Assembly (NCBI RefSeq): GCF_023100685.1
Contig: NZ_CP090064.1
Coordinates: forward strand, 1,550,001-1,614,000
From: Proteus vulgaris
GTDB lineage: Bacteria; Pseudomonadota; Gammaproteobacteria; Enterobacterales; Enterobacteriaceae
Direction: 5' to 3'
DNA: 64,000 bases
Shown here: one piece after another, positions 14,857-23,044 of the stretch
Layout: each line of letters opens with the position of its first letter
How positions within the stretch are numbered: position 1 is the first letter of the stretch
Made by a program: the position numbers and the translations under genes
Notes under the pieces: model-generated
What the model saw: the letters and a program-made list of their open reading frames with translations, nothing else
Database searches by the model: none
What the model was told of the DNA's origin: nothing

Positions 14857-15308
14857 TGTCTATGAATATCAACAAATTACTCGCTGGTAGTTGTGTGGTG
14901 TTGGCGTTTTGGCTCTGGTGGGTAATAGATGACTATGGAATGTTAAAAGCTAATCACAAATTACTTACTAATTCGTTCAATGAGCAAGTCAATATCAATC
15001 AAGATTACCAAGCACGCATAAAATCCCTTCATGATCTCGATGTAAAACATACGCAGGAACTAAATAATGCTAAAACTGAAATTAGCCGGTTACGTGATTT
15101 TAGCGAGCGTCACCCTGAGCGGGTGTACATCAAAGCCAACTGTCCAAAATCCGAAGGCGTTACCACCTCCGGTATGGATGATGCAACCACCGCCCGACCT
15201 ACTGACACCGCTATCAAAAATTATTGGTTACTCCGAGAACGAATTGCAGAATCAGAGCAAATGATATTGGGGTTGCAGGGGTATGTAGAAATGAGTTGCT
15301 CATATTGA
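14856..15308 (+). CDS. Rz: Rz-like inner-membrane spanin
   Basis: The 150-residue protein has a single N-terminal membrane segment (AGSCVVLAFWLWWVI) and a periplasmic coiled coil rich in charged residues (ARIKSLHDLDVKHTQELNNAKTEISRL). This is the i-spanin plan. It should pair with the Rz1 lipoprotein encoded inside it to fuse inner and outer membranes at lysis. The ATG at 14856 overlaps the endolysin stop. The C-terminal third is strongly similar to the Rz gene of prophage 2 at 54683-55135. Confidence 0.9.
   Translation: MSMNINKLLAGSCVVLAFWLWWVIDDYGMLKANHKLLTNSFNEQVNINQDYQARIKSLHDLDVKHTQELNNAKTEISRLRDFSERHPERVYIKANCPKSEGVTTSGMDDATTARPTDTAIKNYWLLRERIAESEQMILGLQGYVEMSCSY
15067..15264 (+). CDS. 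Rz1: Rz1-like outer-membrane spanin lipoprotein, nested in Rz
   Basis: This 65-residue ORF lies entirely within Rz in another frame. MLKLKLAGYVILASVTLSGC is a lipoprotein signal with lipobox LSGC. The mature part is short and Pro-rich (ALPPPVWMMQPPPDLL), the hallmark of Rz1. The nested arrangement is the same as in lambda. Confidence 0.92.
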   Translation: MLKLKLAGYVILASVTLSGCTSKPTVQNPKALPPPVWMMQPPPDLLTPLSKIIGYSENELQNQSK

Positions 15309-15325
15309 TATTGTACTAAAATAAC

Positions 15326-15661
15326 TTATGAAATAAATGCAGTGATAGTTTGGGAGTTATTTAGAAATATTTGATACAGCGTTTTTGTAACCGCATTGGA
15401 TGCAGCTGCATTTTGTAAGTTATCAGTAGGAATAACATTACTTGTCATAGCTTGGTTGCTATAGATAATGGAAAGTGCAACCTTTATGTCATTAAATGCT
15501 AAACACCAAGGGTTAGCACCAGGAATGCCTAGAGGCTGAATGATCCATCCATTTAGCTTACCTGAATTGCCCAAATCACGTAGTACATCAATAATGTTCA
15601 GGCTAGGGTCACAAGAAACTTGTACATTTTGTAAGTCATCGATCCAACCGTTTCCGCTCAT
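15326..15661 (-). CDS. Minus-strand orphan between lysis and terminase genes, 111 aa
   Basis: The product starts MSGNGWIDDLQNVQVSCDPSL and is a mixed hydrophobic protein ending in NNSQTITAFIS. The ATG at 15661 has AGGA 7 bases upstream; an earlier in-frame ATG at 15784 has no Shine-Dalgarno sequence and would add a Phe/Tyr/Val-rich stretch. It lies opposite to the late genes and is therefore likely cargo expressed in the lysogen. No family recognised. Confidence 0.5.
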   Translation of the reverse strand: MSGNGWIDDLQNVQVSCDPSLNIIDVLRDLGNSGKLNGWIIQPLGIPGANPWCLAFNDIKVALSIIYSNQAMTSNVIPTDNLQNAAASNAVTKTLYQIFLNNSQTITAFIS

Positions 15662-15860
15662 ATAGATTCCTAAATTTACTAAGTTATGAAATGTAAAAAC
15701 AACTACAGTCAAAGGTGATTTGACCTCGTACCAGTATATTGGGGGTAATTTAAAAAATACAAGATACGAGCTATAAAAATACATATGAGCTCTGGTGGAA
15801 CTTTTTAAGCATGCATATAAATTTTAGGGCATCACAGCGTTATAAAAGGAGGTAAACACG

Positions 15861-16880
15861 ATGGCAAAACCGGATTGGGGGATGCTACAACAACAGTTCC
15901 TCGCCGAACATGCTATAACAGGAATATTCCCTAAAGAGTGGTGCGAATCGCAAGGACTGAAATACTCAACAGCACGACGATATATCAAAATATCCAGTGC
16001 GCAGAATGCGCAAAAAACTGCGCACAAGAAATTGCGCACTGCGCAGAAAAAAGAATGCGCAAAAGAGCCAATGCGCAATAGTGATATACCCGATGCGCAG
16101 AGTAATGAATCAAGTAATGCGCACGATAATGAAAACACCTTTAGTCTGCGCAATTACGGGCTAACAGAACAACAGATTAAATTTGTTAGTGAATACCTTA
16201 TCGATTTAAATCGAACGGGAGCATATAAGCGAGCCGGTTATAAAGGCGAAGGAAATACAGCTTATGTAAATGCTACTCGCATGCTAAGAAATGCTAAGGT
16301 TTCACGAGCAATCACTGACGCATTAGCAGAACGGGAACGCAGAACAGAGATAACCCAAGATGCCGTATTAAAAATATGGTGGGATATCGCAACTGCAGAC
16401 GTTAACGAGCTGACCGAATACCGTCGATTATGTTGCCGTCATTGCTGGGGCTTTGGTTTCAATTATCAGTGGCGTGATTCGATAGAGTTTGAAGATGCTA
16501 TTAAAAAAGCAGTCGTAGCAAAGAAACCACCTCCACAAGATGTGGGGGGTTACGGTTACGATGAAACATTAGATCCAAATCCTGATTGTCCGCGTTGTAA
16601 TGGTGCTGGTATTGGTCGTGCGTACTTTCATGATACGCGTGATTTAACAGGGCCAGCGCGTCGAGTATTTGCTGGCGTGAAAGAAGGGAAGTTTGGTGTC
16701 GAGGTTATTACTCGTAATCAAGATGAAGCGCTTAAGATGGTTGCACAGCATTTAGGTATGCTGAAGAACAAGACGGAATTAACGGGTGCCGATGGTGGAC
16801 CTATTCAAACAACAGGAATAGATTTAAGTCATTTGAGTTTCGAGCAACTTATGCAATTAAGAGTAAAATCAAAGCAGTAA
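15861..16880 (+). CDS. Terminase small subunit
   Basis: The 339-residue protein has three parts. Residues 1-50 form a DNA-binding region (WCESQGLKYSTARRYI). A polar linker rich in NAQ/NAH repeats (residues 47-95) is encoded by the TGCGCA cluster. A Terminase_2 core follows, with FVSEYLIDLNRTGAYKRAGY and NATRMLRNAKVSRAI. A zinc-finger-like insert has CCRHCWGFG and CPRCNGAG. It has an AAAGGAGG Shine-Dalgarno sequence. It recognises phage DNA and hands it to the large subunit at 17637-19034, although a cargo gene separates the two. Confidence 0.9.
   Translation: MAKPDWGMLQQQFLAEHAITGIFPKEWCESQGLKYSTARRYIKISSAQNAQKTAHKKLRTAQKKECAKEPMRNSDIPDAQSNESSNAHDNENTFSLRNYGLTEQQIKFVSEYLIDLNRTGAYKRAGYKGEGNTAYVNATRMLRNAKVSRAITDALAERERRTEITQDAVLKIWWDIATADVNELTEYRRLCCRHCWGFGFNYQWRDSIEFEDAIKKAVVAKKPPPQDVGGYGYDETLDPNPDCPRCNGAGIGRAYFHDTRDLTGPARRVFAGVKEGKFGVEVITRNQDEALKMVAQHLGMLKNKTELTGADGGPIQTTGIDLSHLSFEQLMQLRVKSKQ
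15998..16152. repeat. Cluster of ten TGCGCA palindromes, candidate pac site
   Basis: Ten copies of the self-complementary hexamer TGCGCA lie in 155 bp inside the small terminase gene, in an otherwise AT-rich phage. They code for a polar linker, so the constraint looks to be at DNA level. Headful phages such as P22 and SPP1 carry pac inside or next to their small terminase gene. This is therefore the best pac candidate. Confidence 0.65.
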
Positions 16881-16939
16881 GATTTTAGTCAGTGTGATAT
16901 AACAACATATTTAAATATTGCATCGAGCAGATAGGGAAT

Positions 16940-17413
16940 ATGTCTAAATATCGATTTTATGCATTGTATTTATTTACTGTTCTTTTTTTAGGTGGATTAT
17001 TTATGAATCAATCTGTTGCCATGTCTAATGAGTCACCTGAAATTTTGGTTAGACAATTTCAACAAGATTACATGGAATGGAATGACTACGCATTTAGCCT
17101 TATGGGTTCGAAGCCTGATGAGTATACGGAGTTAGCAGATAAGGCGTGGCGTAGGCTATTAACTAAATACACATTACCTGATTTTGTAGGAGAACCCATT
17201 GCATTTGGTTCTGAATCAAGTCATGACCCCAAAAAAGAGAAAATATTGTCGGTAGTAAAGAGCACTAACAATATCACTGTTGTCACAACGCAATATATTG
17301 TACCTGATGGTTACTCACCTATTTATGAATATTATTTAATTTTTCAGGACGGGCGATGGTATTTAACGCAGGTTTATTTTGTTGATGAAGGGCAATTATA
17401 TCCTGGTCTGTAA
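16940..17413 (+). CDS. Exported NTF2-fold immunity-like protein
   Basis: The 157-residue product has a signal peptide (FYALYLFTVLFLGGLF, cleavage after about AMS). The mature domain contains LVRQFQQDYMEWNDYAF and, near the end, YEYYLIFQDGRWYLTQVYFVDEG. This is the pattern of NTF2-fold immunity proteins that neutralise Rhs or CDI-type toxins. It lies between small and large terminase genes, an unusual cargo position. A partner toxin is not in the window. Family assignment is by sequence pattern and fairly, not fully, secure. Confidence 0.6.
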   Translation: MSKYRFYALYLFTVLFLGGLFMNQSVAMSNESPEILVRQFQQDYMEWNDYAFSLMGSKPDEYTELADKAWRRLLTKYTLPDFVGEPIAFGSESSHDPKKEKILSVVKSTNNITVVTTQYIVPDGYSPIYEYYLIFQDGRWYLTQVYFVDEGQLYPGL

Positions 17414-17636
17414 ATAGTATAAATTGTACCAATTATCGTTCTATTTAACATAATGATGCTAATGCGCCCCTTCACTTTTGAACTCAACTAAAAACACAAC
17501 CTAAACCGCTAAAAGTAACAATCTTCTTTCTGTTTAATCTCTTTTTTATTGTTAATCAATTGTTATCAAAAACATGAAAATCATTTCGTACCAATTACGG
17601 TATGGAAGGGTTGTTTTTGTCACTTTAGGTATCTCT

Positions 17637-19034
17637 ATGGATGTCAATTTCGACTTGTTTGATGAAGAGGTCAGGAGAGAGATAGCTAGGCGTAGTTTGC
17701 ATGAATTTATTCAGTATATAAACCCTGAATACATTACAAGCCACTTTTCAGAAACGGTATGTAATGCGTTAGACCAGTTTTTGTTAGACATGATGGATGG
17801 TAAACGGCCCAAGTTAATATTAGGGGCACCTCCACAGCATGGTAAGTCTGATATTGTTTCGCGTTACCTTCCAGCCTATTTCTTTGGTAAATACCCAAAT
17901 ATGCGTGTTGGTGCGCTGTCGTACTCCTCAGATTTAGCCGGTGATATGAATACCGATGTTCAGCGCATTATGATGTCCGATGAATATCGTGTGCTATTTC
18001 CTAAAACTTGGTTAGGCAACAGGCCTGAGAATGGCATTGCAGTTAAACGTAATTCTGATGAGTTTGGTCTTGCCAACCACAAAGGAGGCTATGTTTGTGC
18101 GGGGGTAGGTGGCCCATTAACGGGTAAAAAAGTTGACCTCGGTATTATTGATGACCCGATAAAGAACTCAAAAGAAGCGCTTAGCCAGACTGTTAAAAAA
18201 TCAATTTGGAACTGGTACGTTTCGACATTTAAGACCCGTTTATCAAAAAATAGCGGTGAAATTATCATGGCCACTCGGTGGGCAACTGATGATTTATCTG
18301 GCCAATTAAAAGAAAAAGCGCCTGAAACCAAGGTGCTTGCATTCCCTGCCATTAATGAGAAAGGAGAAGCGTTGGTACCAGAGTTACACCCAATCGACAA
18401 ACTCCTTGAGACAAAAGCAATCCTCGGTGATTACTTTTGGTCTGCCATGTACCAACAAAAACCTAAGCCTGGTGATGGTCAAATCTTCCACGAAGAATTC
18501 GCTCAGTATTACTTACCGAAAGACCTACCTGATAAATTCGACAAGGTTATTCATAGTTGGGATATGACCTTTAAAGACAGCGACGGTACTGACTATGTGG
18601 TGGGGCAGGTATGGGGCAAGAAAGACGCAAATGCTTATCTACTGTATCAAGTTAGAAAACGCATGAGTTTTACTGAAACCTTAAAGTCGGTGAAATGGTT
18701 AGCTGAAAAATTCCCTGAAGGGCGACGTAAGCTGGTGGAAGACAAAGCTAATGGTCCCGCTGTAATCGACTCTCTCAAATCAACCGTCTCAGGGTTAATT
18801 CCTGTCGAGCCAGATGGTAGCAAGGTTGCTCGTGCTCATGCGTGTACTGCTGAGTGGGAGGCTGGAAATGTGTGGCTCCCCCACAAAGACATTGCGCCGT
18901 GGATTGTAGAAACCGTGGAGGAAATTACCACATTCCCGTTTGCTGGCCATGACGACACAGTGGATGCCATGACTCAAGCATTACGCGATTTATATCAGAA
19001 GAAAAAAGGTAGTTTCTTCACAACTAGGAGATGA
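17637..19034 (+). CDS. Terminase large subunit
   Basis: The 465-residue ATPase-nuclease has an N-terminal ATPase with GAPPQHGKSDI (Walker A) and DLGIIDDPIKN (Walker B). The C-terminal nuclease has HSWDMTFKDSDGTDY and HDDTVDAMTQAL, with the expected acidic metal ligands. This is the large-terminase group that accompanies DUF1073-type portals. It pumps DNA into the prohead through the portal. The start at 17637 is preferred (AGG at 8 bases); an ATG at 17574 without Shine-Dalgarno sequence would add 21 residues. Confidence 0.93.
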   Translation: MDVNFDLFDEEVRREIARRSLHEFIQYINPEYITSHFSETVCNALDQFLLDMMDGKRPKLILGAPPQHGKSDIVSRYLPAYFFGKYPNMRVGALSYSSDLAGDMNTDVQRIMMSDEYRVLFPKTWLGNRPENGIAVKRNSDEFGLANHKGGYVCAGVGGPLTGKKVDLGIIDDPIKNSKEALSQTVKKSIWNWYVSTFKTRLSKNSGEIIMATRWATDDLSGQLKEKAPETKVLAFPAINEKGEALVPELHPIDKLLETKAILGDYFWSAMYQQKPKPGDGQIFHEEFAQYYLPKDLPDKFDKVIHSWDMTFKDSDGTDYVVGQVWGKKDANAYLLYQVRKRMSFTETLKSVKWLAEKFPEGRRKLVEDKANGPAVIDSLKSTVSGLIPVEPDGSKVARAHACTAEWEAGNVWLPHKDIAPWIVETVEEITTFPFAGHDDTVDAMTQALRDLYQKKKGSFFTTRR

Positions 19035-19037
19035 TCT

Positions 19038-20540
19038 ATGTGGTGGCCGTTTAAGAGGCGAAAAACAGAACCACTCGCACCGGTTAAACGGTCAGCATTC
19101 ACAACTGACTTATATCCTGCGCTGGCGCGAGAACGGGGCTTTGATGGGATTGATTTACCGCAACCCACAATTGCAGGTGTTGCGATGGACAGCATTGATA
19201 GTTATGTACCCTCATTTAAAGGTGAGCAGGTTTACGGTGTACCAGAGTCACAGGCTTCTTGGTATGCCTCACAAATGTTTATCGGCAACAATATGTGTGC
19301 GGTTATCGCTAAACACTGGCTGGTGGATAAAGCCTGTAATATGCCCGCGCGTGATGCGATACGCCAAGGCTACGATATTGATTGTGATAACGACGATGAT
19401 CGCGCTATCAGCAAAAAGCTCCGCAAACGTGATAAAAAATACCGCATTACACATCAGCTGAAAGAACTGGTTCATTTCGGGCGTGTATATGGCGGTCGTT
19501 TAGCGTTATTTGTTGTTGAGACATCTAACCCGAAAGAGTGGTACGAAAACCCGTTTAATATCGATGGAGTGACGAAAGGCATGTACAAGGGGATTAAGCA
19601 GATTGATCCACAATGGGTAACAGCCGATTTAACGGACGCGAATGTTCAAGACCCTGCGAGTATGGACTTCTACGAGCCGACATATTATGTGATTGGTGGG
19701 CGTAAATATCATAAGTCTCACTTTATTAAGTTTGTGCCGTTTCCTGTGCCGAATGTCTTGAAGCCAATGTACAACTACTTTGGTGTATCAGTGCCAGAAC
19801 GCATTTATGAGCGTGTCTATGCTTCAGAACGCACCGCAAATGAAGCCCCACAACTGGCAATGACTAAGCGCTTACTTACGATGGGTATCGCAGACCTTGA
19901 ATCGGCAGATAAAAGCATCATCAATGAAAACATGCTCTATTTTATGGAGATGCGCGATAACTACGGTGTGCAAATGACAGGTAGTGGTGACACTGTTCAA
20001 CAGTTCGATACGTCATTAGCGGATTTAGACGCCACGATTATGACGCAATATCAGCTGGTGGCATCGGCTTCAAATGTACCCGCGACAAAGTTATTAGGCA
20101 CCACACCGAAAGGCTTTAACTCAACGGGTGAATACGAAGAGGCTAATTACCGCGAAGAGCTTGAGAGCATTCAATCAAACGACCTTGAAGAGCTATTACA
20201 GCGCCATTACGACATGCTAATGCGTAGCGATGGTTTACCAGCGACAGAAATCTCTATCACATGGGCACCACTTGATAGCCCAACGGCTGTTGAGAGTGCA
20301 GATATTGAGCTTAAGCAAGCACAAGCCGACTCAACCTATGCAACTACGGGGGCTATTGATGGACTAGATATCCGTAAGAAATTAGCTAGTGATAAGGCGT
20401 CCAGCTATTACGGCATTGAAGTGAACGAGGCAGATTATGTCGAGGCGAATACGAGTACGAACGAAGCGAGCACAATGGGCAACCTCGCGGAAGGCGGTAA
20501 TGAAGGGAAAACCTCTGCAGTATTCAGTAGCCCCGTCTAG
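19038..20540 (+). CDS. Portal protein, DUF1073 family
   Basis: The 500-residue protein starts right after the large terminase. It has the DUF1073/phage portal signatures: SQASWYASQMFIGNNMCAVIAKHWLVDKAC near residue 75, GRVYGGRLALFVV near 155 and SNVPATKLLGTTPKGFNSTGEYE near 350. A dodecameric portal ring of this kind occupies one capsid vertex and docks the terminase and neck. Some DUF1073 proteins carry an anti-CBASS Acb1-like domain, but I see only portal features here. Confidence 0.92.
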   Translation: MWWPFKRRKTEPLAPVKRSAFTTDLYPALARERGFDGIDLPQPTIAGVAMDSIDSYVPSFKGEQVYGVPESQASWYASQMFIGNNMCAVIAKHWLVDKACNMPARDAIRQGYDIDCDNDDDRAISKKLRKRDKKYRITHQLKELVHFGRVYGGRLALFVVETSNPKEWYENPFNIDGVTKGMYKGIKQIDPQWVTADLTDANVQDPASMDFYEPTYYVIGGRKYHKSHFIKFVPFPVPNVLKPMYNYFGVSVPERIYERVYASERTANEAPQLAMTKRLLTMGIADLESADKSIINENMLYFMEMRDNYGVQMTGSGDTVQQFDTSLADLDATIMTQYQLVASASNVPATKLLGTTPKGFNSTGEYEEANYREELESIQSNDLEELLQRHYDMLMRSDGLPATEISITWAPLDSPTAVESADIELKQAQADSTYATTGAIDGLDIRKKLASDKASSYYGIEVNEADYVEANTSTNEASTMGNLAEGGNEGKTSAVFSSPV

Positions 20541-21291
20541 TCGTTATCAAGGTGACATGTCACGACTCATTAATTCAATGATTAAAGACTATGAAAAAGT
20601 GTTTAGTGAATTAAATGACGACTTTGAGGGTTTTACGATGGATGCTAGCTTTGCAAGTCAAACACGTATCTGGCTTAACCGGCTAAAACGTAAATGGGAT
20701 AAGATTTTTAAACAAAAATCCACAGAGATTGCGGATAAGTTTGTATCTCAGGTCGATATAGGTGCACAGCGTAATTTAGATGATTCTCTTAAAGTGTTAT
20801 CGGGCGGTATCACCATTAAAACCCCTGATATGCCACAACTCCTTAAAGACAAAATCATTGCTTCTACTGCTGAAAACGTATCACTCATTAAATCAATTCC
20901 ACTGCAATTTCATCAACGCATTGAAAGTGTAGCTTTGCGCTCTATTAGCCAAGGTGGCGAAGGTGCAAAGACTCTATTAGAGGAAATTAGGGATATAGGT
21001 AGCGTTACAGAAAGTAGGGCAAATTTTATTGCTGTTGACCAGACACGAAAAATTACAACTGCATGTAATTATGCTCGCATGAAATCTGCCGGTATTCGTA
21101 AAGCAGTTTGGCATCATTCAAACGGTAGTGCAGAACCTAGAGAACTACATCTTGAGTTAGATGGTGAGGAGTTTGATTTAGACAATCCTCCTATAATTAA
21201 CAAAAAAACAGGAAGGCGAGGTTTTCCGGGGGAAGAACCGGGTTGTAAGTGCTTCTGGACACCAGTAATAGATTTCGGTGAGGAGACATGA
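20500..21291 (+). CDS. Head morphogenesis protein, MuF-like
   Basis: The product (263 residues from ATG 20500) has the MuF/SPP1 gp7 region near its C terminus: FIAVDQTRKITTACNYARMKSAGI, then KAVWHHSNGSAEPRELHLELDGEEF and GEEPGCKCFWTPV. Such proteins bind the portal and enter the prohead in small numbers. The start is chosen because GGAAGGCGG precedes it. It overlaps the portal gene by 41 bases. A GTGACATGTCAC palindrome lies near its start. Confidence 0.87.
   Translation: MKGKPLQYSVAPSSRYQGDMSRLINSMIKDYEKVFSELNDDFEGFTMDASFASQTRIWLNRLKRKWDKIFKQKSTEIADKFVSQVDIGAQRNLDDSLKVLSGGITIKTPDMPQLLKDKIIASTAENVSLIKSIPLQFHQRIESVALRSISQGGEGAKTLLEEIRDIGSVTESRANFIAVDQTRKITTACNYARMKSAGIRKAVWHHSNGSAEPRELHLELDGEEFDLDNPPIINKKTGRRGFPGEEPGCKCFWTPVIDFGEET
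20552..20563. repeat. GTGACATGTCAC palindrome, copy 3
   Basis: Exact copy of the palindrome at 699-710 and 6433-6444, here in the 5' part of the MuF gene. Confidence 0.5.
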
Positions 21292-22547
21292 CAAAGCGAC
21301 AATATGATTTAAACGGCTGGCTGGAAGTGAAAGATAACCCCATCTCTAAAGTTGGGGTTTTTGATTATTTGGGGTGTGAAATTGGCGCACCAATACCCGA
21401 CAAAATTTATAAGGTGTATCGGCCACAAGAAGAACTAGCCAGCACAGAGACAATTAACTCTTTCAAATTAATGCCCTTTGTTGATGAGCATGAAATGTTA
21501 GGGAAAGACGGCACTCCTGCAGAGAAAAAAGGGATACAAGGAGTCATCGGGGAACGGGTTTATTTTGAATATCCCTACCTCAGAGGCAATATCAAAATCC
21601 TGTCTAATTCAGCGCTTAACCAAATTGATGGAGGGAAAATTGAATTATCTCCTGGTTATCGCTGTGTTTACGATTTCACACCGGGCGAATTTAACGGTGA
21701 ACGTTATGACGCCATACAACGGCATATTAGAGCCAACCATCTTGCGTTAGTTGATGAAGGGCGCACTGGCGCTGATGTTGCTGTGCAAGACCATTCCGTT
21801 ATTACCATAGACACAAAGGAACTTATTCGCATGAACGAAGAAGATAACAAAGAGAAACAAACAACTGATGAAGGTGCCTTTACGCCTGAGCAATTGGAAG
21901 CGTTAAAAGCCATTATCAAAGAAGCGATCACCAGTGCTAAACCTGTAACAGATGATGATCAAGAAGAAAAGGAAAAGTCTTCTACTGATACTGACCCTGA
22001 CGAAGAAAAGAAAGCAGAAGAAGCAGTAGAAAAGGCTGAAATCGCAACAGAAGAAGCAGAATCAGGTGAACCCGAGGCAGTTGAGAAAGCCGAGGTCGCT
22101 ATTGAAACTGCAGTCGAAGCGATTGAAGAAGCAAAAGAGCATCTTGACCAAGCAACTACTGATGGCCTTAATCGTCGTTTAAAACGCCTAAACCGTAACA
22201 TCACTGCGATGGACGAAATGGCATCACTGAAACGTAAAATTCAGCGATTAGAGAAAGCAAAACCGGCAATGGATACGGGTGAATTACTCAAACAAATTGG
22301 TGCGCGTGATTCGTTAGCGCATAAGTTAACGCCATTCCTTGGTGTGTTTGATCATTCCGCTATGACTCAACAACAAGTCGCAGAATACGGTGTTGAGAAG
22401 CTGGGTATTCAATGCAGTAAAGGTACAGAAGCCATTGCTCTCGATGCTTGGATGCAAGGGCGTGTTCCTGACTCTCAAAAACCGAGTTCAACAATGGACT
22501 CTGTAGTGAGCAATAAATCAATTATGGATAAATGGGGAGCTAAATAA
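21288..22547 (+). CDS. DUF2213 prohead protease/scaffold-type protein
   Basis: The 419-residue protein has an N-terminal DUF2213 domain: EHEMLGKDGTPAEKKGIQGV, then GGKIELSPGYRCVYDF and RHIRANHLALVDEGR, resembling phage prohead proteases. A long Glu/Ala/Lys-rich coiled coil (residues about 185-300) looks like a scaffold. The C terminus is a folded tail. Protease and scaffold in one chain is common in this capsid type. It overlaps MuF by four bases and is followed directly by decoration and capsid genes. Confidence 0.85.
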   Translation: MTKRQYDLNGWLEVKDNPISKVGVFDYLGCEIGAPIPDKIYKVYRPQEELASTETINSFKLMPFVDEHEMLGKDGTPAEKKGIQGVIGERVYFEYPYLRGNIKILSNSALNQIDGGKIELSPGYRCVYDFTPGEFNGERYDAIQRHIRANHLALVDEGRTGADVAVQDHSVITIDTKELIRMNEEDNKEKQTTDEGAFTPEQLEALKAIIKEAITSAKPVTDDDQEEKEKSSTDTDPDEEKKAEEAVEKAEIATEEAESGEPEAVEKAEVAIETAVEAIEEAKEHLDQATTDGLNRRLKRLNRNITAMDEMASLKRKIQRLEKAKPAMDTGELLKQIGARDSLAHKLTPFLGVFDHSAMTQQQVAEYGVEKLGIQCSKGTEAIALDAWMQGRVPDSQKPSSTMDSVVSNKSIMDKWGAK

Positions 22548-23044
22548 TGGCAATTCCTAATTCAGTCGCAAATGGACTAATTTCCGGCGTTGTCGGTGAA
22601 ATTAGTCATGCTGGCCCTATTCGCGCTGTTTCAGCAATTCTTAGTTCAGCGGATGAAGAGCTAAATATTTTCGGTCGTGCCTATACATACAAAGATGATT
22701 CGGTGGAATCTGTTCAGGTAGGTGGTAAAGGCGCATTTGCAGGGATCATGATTAACCCTAAAGCCTATCGTATCGAAAAAGAATTTGCGCTTAACGGCAC
22801 ACAGGGCGAGTTCTTGACAATGGGTGAAGTTTTTGTCGAGCTAAAAGAAGTGGCTAGAAAAATCAACGCACCGGTTGTGTTCGATGAAGCTGACGGTTCG
22901 CTATCTTCTAAAGCCACCATTAGTGCTGGTGATCGCGTTATTGGTTTTATCAGCCGACACCTTGAATCCACAGAGAGTGCTCACTTGGGCATTATTCGTT
23001 TAACAGAAATCCCATATCCAGTATCTCCAAAGGAAGGTGAGTAA
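22547..23044 (+). CDS. Structural cement / head decoration protein (Gp24-like)
   Basis: The 165-residue protein starts MAIPNSVANGLISGVVGEISHAGP and contains FGRAYTYKDDSVESVQVGGKGAFAGI. This is typical for the structural cement protein family next to DUF2184 capsid genes. It should bind the outside of the expanded capsid. Start and stop codons overlap both neighbours (TAATG at both ends), consistent with tight stoichiometric coupling. Confidence 0.8.
   Translation: MAIPNSVANGLISGVVGEISHAGPIRAVSAILSSADEELNIFGRAYTYKDDSVESVQVGGKGAFAGIMINPKAYRIEKEFALNGTQGEFLTMGEVFVELKEVARKINAPVVFDEADGSLSSKATISAGDRVIGFISRHLESTESAHLGIIRLTEIPYPVSPKEGE

Noticed and set aside
19038..20540. Anti-CBASS Acb1 function of the DUF1073 gene
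   Set aside because: Some DUF1073 annotations carry this name through fused domains, but position, length and motifs here are those of a portal, and no HxT-type phosphodiesterase pair was seen.
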